From Reticulascus tulasneorum (lineage: Eukaryota > Ascomycota > Sordariomycetes > Glomerellales > Reticulascaceae), in assembly GCA_001557505.1 (NCBI GenBank), contig LSAX01000033.1:1-16617 (forward strand): DNA of 16,617 nucleotides. Reading direction: 5' to 3'. The notes beneath the pieces were generated by a model that had not been told where the DNA came from, made no database searches, and saw only the letters and a list, made by a program, of their open reading frames with translations. Below are positions 9,809 through 16,617 of this stretch, piece by piece. A program made the position numbers and the translations under genes. The number at the start of each line of letters is the position of its first letter. Positions within the stretch are counted from its first letter, which is position 1.

Positions 9809-9879
9809 GCTTTTATAGCTCAATGGTAGAGCCTAATACTGTTAATATTATGATAGATGTTCGATTCATCTTAAAGGCT
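9809..9879 (+). tRNA. trnN: tRNA-Asn (GTT)
   Basis: Acceptor GCTTTTA/TAAAGGC, D stem GCTC/GAGC, anticodon stem TAATA/TATTA with loop CTGTTAA (anticodon 9841-9843), T stem AGATG/CATCT with loop TTCGATT. Confidence 0.94.
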
Positions 9880-9903
9880 TTTGTATATATTTCAAATAAT
9901 TTA

Positions 9904-9975
9904 AATTTTTTGACTTAATGGTTAAAGTGCATTTTTGATAAGAATGATATCCAAGTTCGATTCTTGGAAGAATTA
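9904..9975 (+). tRNA. trnI: tRNA-Ile (GAT)
   Basis: Acceptor AATTTTT/AAGAATT (one U-G pair), D stem ACTT/AAGT, anticodon stem CATTT/GAATG with loop TTGATAA (anticodon 9937-9939), T stem CCAAG/CTTGG with loop TTCGATT. It is the last of the five-tRNA cluster, 92 nt before orf2. Confidence 0.93.
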
Positions 9976-10067
9976 AAGTATATACCAATATAATAATATA
10001 TACTTAACGCTTGGCTCATTGTTAAATAAATTTAATTATACTTTTTTCAAAACATAAATACTTATAT

Positions 10068-11466
10068 ATGATATTAACTACTTTTCTAATAATTAATCCT
10101 TTCATTATAAAATTAGGCATTGATATACTTTTTGATTATATCCCACAGTTCTTCGAATATAAAGACATAACTATATCTTTAATTAACATGTTACTTTGAT
10201 CGTCATGATTTATTTCTACTATTTTCTTTTTTCAAGAAAGAAGAAATATACTAGATAAACGTATTAAAGGAGAAAAATTAGTACCTTTAACTTGAAAAAA
10301 GAAGTTACTTATGCTATTAAAATGATCTTTTATTATGTATTTAATAGGTTGATGTTTAAATTCAATTGAAATTTTAAATAGCCTTCCTTATTATTTGTAT
10401 ATTCTACTATTATTAATAATAATAAACGTAATTTCAAATTTTATTTTTTTTTACTATTTATGGGTATAATAACAGAATATCTTGATAAAATTTGATCAAA
10501 TAAATGATTATTTATACAAATGTATATGTGTATATACATAATTGCAATTTTACTTCGTTTTTTTAATAAACTTTATATTATTCCACTAATAGCTCAAGTT
10601 TTCCCGGATTTAGCTGATAGTATGGCTTGTTGTTTAAATATTACAATATTTCTTTATTTATTTGAAGAAAACTTTAATATTTTTTTTAAAGATGGTTTTA
10701 TAAACATATTTAAGACTCATTTAGATGATTATTCACCTTATATTCATTATCTTCAAGAACCCGGAAGAGCCACTACTCCTCCAAATGACATGATTAATGT
10801 AGTATACCCTAATACTAATCAAATGCCTATTGGGTTTTTTTATGGAACAGGTAATATTGATCCCGGAGTTTTTACTTCAAATGATAGAGAAATTCTTGGG
10901 TATTTTGCTAATGCTCGTGCACATTTTAGAGCACACGAGGCGGGTTTATTAAAAGATTTATATGCTGTTTCTACAGATTCTAATGCACATGTATCTTTCC
11001 TTATTCCATATCATACTATATTTAGTACTGCGAATATGACTTCTTTGACATCAATTTATATGTTTACCGGTTCCTTTGAAAGATTAGAAGACATGATTGC
11101 TTATAATGATTCAATTTTTCCTCCTGTACCTTGAATAGGTAGTGAAGAAACTGTAAATGGTATAACAAGACATATATCTCATATGTTAATAGAAGATGTA
11201 AAATTACCTCATACTGTTAGGATAATAGCTAACAACGAGAATTTTTTGTAAAAGTTCCGGCTGATTGAGGTTTCAGATATGAACTTTATAACCCTCACAA
11301 AGTAAGTCATCAAAACCGGCTAATCTTTTATAAACAGGGTGCTAGCAAAATAGAGACAGAAATAGTTTCTCCTCCTTTTACTCCAATAAATAAAGGATCT
11401 GTAATAATACATTTACTTAATGAACATCATCTTAGAAAGAAATATGAAATGCCGGAAATAAGATAA
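10068..11466 (+). CDS. orf2, unrecognised membrane protein, right copy with two single-base frame breaks
   Basis: Same gene as the intact left copy at 4619-6019. Here the T run at 10444-10452 has nine bases (ten in the left arm) and the run at 11242-11247 has six (seven in the left arm). The frame is lost at each, leaving an uninterrupted middle stretch at 10520-11134 that then reads through TGA (Trp) to about 11242. The ATG is at 10068-10070 and the stop TAA at 11464-11466. Domain layout is as for the left copy. The two indels are compensated by the other arm, which favours base-calling error over a pseudogene. Confidence 0.75.
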
Positions 11467-11498
11467 TAAATTTTAATTTAATAAAGAATTAAAATTTA
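11467..11498. other. 12-bp hairpin directly after the orf2 stop codon
   Basis: TAAATTTTAATT (11467-11478) pairs perfectly with AATTAAAATTTA (11487-11498) around an 8-nt loop. It begins at the base after the orf2 stop. A role in mRNA 3'-end formation or protection is inference. The stem is all A/T, which is easily formed in such AT-rich DNA. Confidence 0.6.
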
Positions 11499-11754
11499 TA
11501 GAAGTATTAATAATAATACAAGTATATTAAAAAATAGGTTAATATATCAACAACTGGTTTATCTAAGTTAGAATATAAAGAATTGCCTTAATTAAGGTAA
11601 TTATTATTTTTCTTACTTATACATAAGAAAAAATTATGCGTGGCTTAAAAGGTTTTTAATATTTATTATATGAAAAATAAACCTAAAGTTCCAGGATTTA
11701 GTAGGTTAAAATGTATCCTTATTAAGGATACATTTGGCGTTTAGTTCGTCAAAA
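11499..11754. other. AT-rich spacer between orf2 and trnS with several inverted repeats
   Basis: I find no gene here. It contains the 12-nt self-complementary CCTTAATTAAGG at 11586-11597, a 9-bp stem TTTTTCTTA/TAAGAAAAA at 11607-11632, and the stronger hairpin at 11709-11735. Confidence 0.6.
11709..11735. other. 12-bp hairpin upstream of trnS
   Basis: AAATGTATCCTT and AAGGATACATTT pair perfectly around the loop ATT. It ends 19 nt before trnS. With four G-C pairs in the stem it is more than random AT complementarity. It could be a processing signal or a remnant of a small mobile hairpin element. Confidence 0.75.
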
Positions 11755-11839
11755 AGAGAATTGGCTGAGTGGTCTAAAGCGGTTAACTTGAGTCTAATTG
11801 TGATGAAAATCACCGTGGGTTCGAATCCTGCATTCTCTG
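11755..11839 (+). tRNA. trnS: tRNA-Ser (TGA), class II
   Basis: 85 nt. Acceptor AGAGAAT/ATTCTCT is perfect, T stem GTGGG/CCTGC (wobble pairs) has loop TTCGAAT, the long variable arm is GTGAT/ATCAC with a GAAA loop, and the discriminator is G. The anticodon TGA is at 11789-11791 in loop CTTGAGT. The anticodon stem GTTAA/CTAAT ends in an A-C mismatch next to the loop, which is unusual but present in both arms. Confidence 0.88.
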
Positions 11840-12042
11840 TATTTAGAAGATCTTGCTTCTTTTTAAACAAATATTAATTAAAAATATAGGATAAAGAGTA
11901 ATAAAAAAATCATTCCTATTGTATCTTACTCTAATGCTTATAATGATAAACCTAAAATTTATAAAGAAAATTCTAATAAATCAGGTAAGCTATATAAAAA
12001 TAAATACTATTTTAGTAATTATAAATCAAATTAGTATAGACA

Positions 12043-12115
12043 CAGATTAGGTCCGGGATGGTTAGGAACTCCTTTTGGGTAGGAGAATAGTTCAGTTCAA
12101 ATCTGAATAATCTGA
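12043..12115 (+). tRNA. trnP: tRNA-Pro (TGG)
   Basis: Acceptor CAGATTA/TAATCTG is perfect, D stem TCC/GGA, anticodon stem CTCCT/AGGAG with loop TTTGGGT (anticodon 12076-12078), T stem TTCAG/CTGAA and discriminator A. It directly precedes rnl. The 203-nt gap after trnS holds no gene I can support. Confidence 0.93.
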
Positions 12116-12119
12116 AATA

Positions 12120-14774
12120 AAGTAATATGAATGTAAATTTATGTAACCTGAGACTATAAATAGGAAATTTATATAAAAATTTAAATAATAAAAAGAAAAA
12201 AAATCTTATGTTTTTAAAGGAATATATAATACCTAGATTTAATAGAAATGTAACGGATATAGAATATATATATATATATATTTATATATAAGTATATAAA
12301 GAAATTATTAAGGATATCTAAGCTATGTATTAAAGAGTAATTAAATTTATTTATTTTAATTTAATCATAAATATATACTCTAAGAGAAATCAAATAATTA
12401 ACGAAGTGAATTGAAATATCTTAGTAACTTTAGGAAAAGAAATCAAAAGAGATTCTATTATTAGCGTGAGTGAAAATAGAACAGCCTATAATTTAATAAG
12501 TAAAATGGTCAAAAAACTGTTTGAATTTAATGGGGAACCTTCCTCAAAGGCTAAATATAATACATAAGCAATAGTGAACAGAGTACCGTGAGGGAATTTG
12601 ATTTGAAATAGTAATTTTATAAGCAGTTCAAGCTAAATTAGTAAGTAAGAACGTACCTTTTGCATAATGGGTCACCTAGTTAACATTAGATGCGAGTATA
12701 AGCGTAGATAAACCAATCATTAAAATAATGAAAAGTGTCTAAAGTTAGACCCGAAGCCTGGTGATTTTACCATGATCAGGATTATAAAAGTCCGAACGGT
12801 ATATCGTAGCAAAGATATCCGAAGAATCGTGGTAGGTAAGTGAAAGACAACACTGACTAGGATAGCTGGTTTTCTGCGAAACCTATAACAGTAGGCAATC
12901 TGAGTAACATCTTAGCAGGTACAGAATTTAATCTCAGGCAAGATATAAAAATTTTAAAGTTATTTTTTAAGTAATTATAAAACTATATTTTTATTTTGTG
13001 CATATCGGGGGATCGTGATGATTTTATCGGTGAGTATGTAGACTCGGAATGGCAAAGATGGATCTTGGATTATCGGACATAGAATGATAAGGTTGTATGT
13101 CAAAAGGGAAACAGCCCAGAACAAGAGTTAAGGTTCCAAAATTATTAGTTAAGTGAAATTAAGAAGGTTTTTATTAAAGTCGACAAGGAGATGGGCTTAG
13201 AAGCAGTCATAATTTGAAGATCTCGTAGCAGAGCGCTTGTTAAGGTTTAAAAGCATCAAAAATTTAACGGATCTAAACTATATACCGACACCTTGTCCAT
13301 ATTTTACTATATATAAATATATTATCGTAATTTTATGGGGTAGCAGAACATTGAATTAAATTAAGATATTTCTTTTTTAAAGAAATATATAACAAAGAAT
13401 TCAAGTGAGAATGGTGACATGAGTAACGAATAAGAAGGAAATAAAAATCCTCCGCCTAAAGCTTATGGCTCTAATTAAGTAACGGCCTCTAAGTTTAAAA
13501 TCTAAAGGTTTGAACGATGAGTAAATCTTTTTTTACTAATTGACAACATTTCTAAGTGAAGAATGTGCTGGAAAAAAAGTAAATAATATTATATGAAACA
13601 CAATAAACTCAATAGATGAGTGGAGTAAAAAAATATGAGAAAATAACCGTACCTAGAAACTGAAACAAGTAAGTTAGTAGAGAATACGAAGGCGTAAATG
13701 AGATAACAATCATAAAGGAACTCGGCAAATTGACTACCGTAACTTCGGGATAAGGAGAGCTCATTAATCTTGATTAATATCAAGTAAAAAGGAAGAAGCA
13801 TAAAATAATGTTGTACGACTGTTTAATTAAAACACAGCACTTCGCTAAAAGATGAAAAATCTAAGTATTGAGTGTGATGTCTGCCCGATCCCGGCTGGTT
13901 AACAGAGAAATCAAATTGGGTAAAAAAATTTGGTTTTGACGGAACCCCCGGTTAATGGCGGCCTTAACGTGAGGGTCCTAAGGTAGCGAAATGCCTTGGC
14001 CGTTAAATGCGGTCTTGCATGAATGATGTAACGATACAACAGCTGTCTCTATGATTGACTCAGTGAAATTGGAATAGCTGTGCAGATACAGTTTACCTCT
14101 AGTTAGACGAGAAGACCCTATGCAGCTTTACTGTTACTAATTATAAAGTATGGCTAAAAAGATTTTAGATTATAAGGTATATTGATAAAATAAAAATGAA
14201 AATCCTTTATTATTTTACCATATTTCAGAATTTATCCTTATTTCTTTTGAAGTAAGAGTTAACCTAGTTTAACTTATTTAATATAAGTAGCCTTAGGGAA
14301 GGAACTATTGTTAGGAGACAGTTTATGTGGGGCACAGACCCCATAAAGAGTAAATGGGTGTGTCTAAAAATTAGATGTTATGAGGATTGAATTATAATTA
14401 TGTTTAATTACATGTTGTAAGGATTGAATTATATAGATGTTTGTGATTTTATGTAGTTTTACTTTATTTTATCTTATACAATTGTGCATACCCACCGTAA
14501 TTTTTTTATTATCGCGTGGGTTATGTATCGAAGTTAGGTAAGATTTTATCTAAAAAGAAATTAGAAGTAGAGAGAAAATATTATGAATTTTTTTTCTAAT
14601 ATTTTTATATTTATTACATCGTAATAATTATGTATAATACTTAAAAAGCTCAACGGCTAAATCTTGCCTTACTGTTTGATTAACAACAAATCTTACAGTT
14701 GCGTAAGCAGGGCATAGGATCACAAGATGCAAAAAGGAAAGATCTTGGATTATTGGAAAAGCTACGCTAGGGAT
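12120..14774 (+). rRNA. rnl: Mitochondrial large-subunit rRNA, 5' exon (to mL2450)
   Basis: Conserved LSU blocks appear in order. Domain I has GAAGTGAATTGAAA near 12405 and TACCGTGAGGGAA near 12585. Domain II has GATAGCTGG near 12862 and GGAAACAGCCCAGA near 13108. Domain IV has CCGTACCTAGAAACTGAAA near 13648. Domain V has GAGGGTCCTAAGGTAGCG at about 13971-13988 and GACGAGAAGACCCTATGCAG at about 14106-14125. The exon stops at 14774 in GCTACGCTAGGGAT, the conserved stretch before the AACAGG that should follow, and an intron begins. The 5' end is not defined by sequence and is placed just after trnP. The 3' exon lies beyond the window. Variable regions carry long AT stretches, including an 18-nt AT run near 12264-12281. 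Confidence 0.95.
14375..14433 (+). repeat. Imperfect 22-nt direct repeat in an rnl variable region
   Basis: Units at 14375-14396 and 14412-14433 share ATGTT and AGGATTGAATTATA with two mismatches between them. They lie in a lineage-variable part of domain V between conserved helices, so they are probably local slippage or duplication in an expansion segment. Confidence 0.7.
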
Positions 14775-15001
14775 GTTTGTCCTTCAATAATTTTTAATTA
14801 TTGATAACATATTGGGTTAATTTCAAGAATTACTTATATAAGTAAATTTGAAGCGAAATTTATCTTAGCATAAAAATATGAGATAAAATCGTTCAACGAC
14901 TATAAGGTGAGTTATGCTAACAATAATCCTTTTTAACACCCAACATTTTTATTATGTATACTTACGAAAAAAAATAAAATTAAATCAAATCTTAGATAAC
15001 T

Positions 15002-16545
15002 ATGCAAAAGAAAAATACAAATCTTCATATTTTTGATTCTAACCTTAATAATAAGTATAAGTTAATGCCTTTTAATACTAGAACAAGTGATGTAGGAAAA
15101 ATTAGATATTTACCTCCAGTATCTAAAGAATGAAAAAATACTATCTATTCATTTTATAAAAATAGAGTTAAAAATGTACACATGGATACTATTAATACAA
15201 ATAAAATAATTCAAAATTATTTTAATTTATATTTTAAAAATGATAGATTTATTGATTCTAAAAACGGAGCATATAAAAAAAGACGTTTTTATTTAAGAAG
15301 AATTTATGTAAGTAAAATAGAAACAAAACATACTAATTCTAAAATTAAAATTACTTTATATACTATGAATATAGGAAAAAAACTTTTACAAAAAAAATAT
15401 AATCACTATTCTGTATATTTAAGAAGTGAAGTATTAAATTCTTGATATTCTTCATTATATACAAGAATAGAAAAAATTGTTAAATTAAACTCTAATAATT
15501 TTGATTTATCTTTAAAAGAAAAGAATTTTAATTTTATAAAAGTTTAGAAGATAAGAAAAAACTTTTTTTATATAAATATAACTTTTTAAGCAAGTCCTTA
15601 AAATGGTCAAATTTATATTTAAGATTATATTTAAGTAGAACAATAAAGTATTTATATTCTGAAGAGCTGAAAGTTTTAAGAGTATATCAATTAAATTACT
15701 TTTTAAATAAATTTAAATTTGAAGAAACTTATTTAAATAAATTAAATAAAATTTTATTAAAAACTTTTAATCAGGAACTTGAATTTAATATAATAAATTT
15801 AAAATCTGTTACATTTAACCCTGATATATTTACTCAAACATTATCTTTAAAATTGAAAAGACAAAAAACAAAAGTACTTCAAGGAATAAATGGTCTTTTG
15901 AATAGAGCACGTTTACCTAAAGTAAATTTGATTATGGAAAGAGGTAAAACTAATAAAAAAAAAGATTTTTCTTTATTAGAAAATAAATATCCAAATTTGA
16001 GCTTAATCACTATTATGGATAGTATCAATTTAAAAAAAAAAGGTCTAACTAACTTAGATCAATTATTAAAAGAAGAGTTATATAATCCTAAAGAAATAAA
16101 AAAAACTGTTGAAATAATATCTAAAGAAATTATTGATGTAATACCTGAACAATTTAAGTACAGATCTCCAGAAGCTATAATGGCATTAAAAGAGTTATGT
16201 CCTTCTGATTTTTCTACTATTACAAAAATAACAAAAAAATATATTACACCGGAAGAAGTTCTTCATAAAAACTTATCTAAAATTATATTTAATTCTATTA
16301 AATATAAAAATATGGCGGGTATAAGATTAGAAGTTAAAGGTAGATTAACTAGACGTTATAGAGCGGATAGAGCTGTTTTTAAATTAAATTGAAAAGGTGG
16401 ATTAAAAGATATAGATTCTTCTTTTAAAAGTTTATCTACAGTAACTTATAGAGGGTTTTTTAAACCTAATCTTTCTTATTCATTATCACAATCAAAACGT
16501 CGTGTTGGATCTTTTGCAGTTAAAGGGTGAGTAAGTGGTAAATAA
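15002..16545 (+). CDS. rps3: Ribosomal protein S3 (intron-encoded), one apparent frameshift
   Basis: Mitochondrial small-subunit ribosomal protein S3, about 514 aa if the single frame break is discounted, a normal size for fungal Rps3. The start is ATG at 15002 and the stop TAA at 16543-16545. The protein is Lys/Arg/Asn-rich. The C-terminal region is diagnostic: GIRLEVKGRLTRRYRA from 16317, then a KRRVGSF..KGW.SGK tail, with TGA used as Trp in both places where conserved Trp is expected. A break occurs after 15532-15535, where a 4-base T run leads to TAG at about 15545. The left arm has five bases in that run, which keeps the frame. The break is therefore probably a base-calling error and the gene functional. 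It lies inside the rnl group I intron and is expressed from the rnl transcript. Confidence 0.93.
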
Positions 16546-16617
16546 TTATATATAAATTACAGTTTAAGTATACATAAAAATAAAAATGAAGACATAGTCT
16601 GAACCATTTTGTGAAAA
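16098..16617 (+). other. Single-copy end of the window, outside the palindrome
   Basis: This segment has no inverted partner. It holds the rps3 C-terminal third, its stop at 16545, and 72 nt of intron with the P7 3' strand at 16594-16599. Confidence 0.85.

Larger units (their letters stand above)
8042..16097. repeat. Right arm of the ~8-kb inverted repeat
   Basis: This is the inverted partner of 1-8035, with all genes on the plus strand. It is the better copy for rps3 and for the body of orf1. It is the worse copy for orf2, where two homopolymer runs (10444-10452 and 11242-11247) are each one T shorter than in the left arm. It is also worse for the 5' part of orf1, where two T runs are one base longer than in the left arm. 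The palindrome ends near 16097 because the left arm stops at the window edge. Confidence 0.95.
14775..16617 (+). other. Group I intron mL2450 in rnl carrying rps3 (3' end beyond window)
   Basis: The intron begins after AGGGAT, the site known as mL2450 in fungal rnl. It contains the group I core signature GTTCAACGACTATA at 14891-14904. The P7 5' strand GACTAT (14898-14903) pairs with ATAGTC at 16594-16599, which lies just after the rps3 stop codon. The rps3 gene thus sits between the two P7 strands, in the P8 region. In Pezizomycotina a group IA intron at this site with rps3 inside is the usual arrangement. The 3' splice site and the following AACAGG exon are not in the window. Confidence 0.88.

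Noticed and set aside
4952..11134. orf1 and orf2 as separate short genes or pseudogenes ending at TGA
   Set aside because: TGA is Trp here, and the remaining breaks are single-base homopolymer differences absent from the other arm.
8042..16097. Inverted repeat as a normal feature of the species' mtDNA
   Set aside because: It is not excluded, but the independent homopolymer errors per arm, the cut orf1 and the noisy fold make a chimera the better explanation; it is kept as a finding to test.
1..16617. CRISPR array, insertion sequence, bacterial operon or homing endonuclease gene
   Set aside because: There are no regularly spaced repeats, transposase motifs or Shine-Dalgarno patterns, and no LAGLIDADG or GIY-YIG motif in any frame I read.

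Overview
The window looks like mitochondrial DNA of a filamentous ascomycete (Pezizomycotina-type). The evidence is strong AT richness, a mitochondrial large-subunit rRNA gene (rnl) interrupted at the mL2450 position by a group I intron that carries ribosomal protein gene rps3, a tRNA-Trp with anticodon TCA, and in-frame TGA used as tryptophan (translation table 4). The order trnI - orf - trnS - trnP - rnl also fits this group.

The dominant structure is one huge inverted repeat. Positions 1 to about 8035 are the reverse complement of about 8042 to 16097, folding on a small hairpin at 8030-8047. Every gene is therefore present twice, on opposite strands. Only 16098-16617, the rest of rps3 and intron sequence, is single copy. 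Wherever I compared the arms they differ almost only by single-base indels, mostly in homopolymers. Near the fold and at the left end the differences are denser. The reading frames broken in one arm are repaired by the other. I read this as most likely a fold-back chimera in an unpolished long-read assembly. A real head-to-head dimer or hairpin-ended linear mtDNA remains possible.

The unique content, read left to right on the + strand of the right arm: (i) orf1, an unrecognised membrane protein gene whose 5' end is cut by the fold; (ii) five tRNAs, Gly(TCC), Val(TAC), Trp(TCA), Asn(GTT) and Ile(GAT); (iii) orf2, a 466-aa unrecognised membrane protein paralogous to orf1; (iv) an AT-rich spacer with strong hairpins; (v) tRNA-Ser(TGA) and tRNA-Pro(TGG); (vi) the rnl exon from its 5' region to the conserved AGGGAT before mL2450; (vii) the group I intron with rps3 in the P7-P8 region, whose 3' P7 strand lies near the end of the window. 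The 3' rnl exon is not included.

The gene set is translational (tRNAs, rRNA, a small-subunit protein), all on one strand and compatible with one polycistronic transcript cut at tRNAs. The candidate for something undescribed is the orf1/orf2 pair. They share an N-terminal multi-helix membrane region and a distinctive C-terminal domain with RYELYNP and KYEM motifs, and they flank the five-tRNA cluster. I cannot assign them a function.
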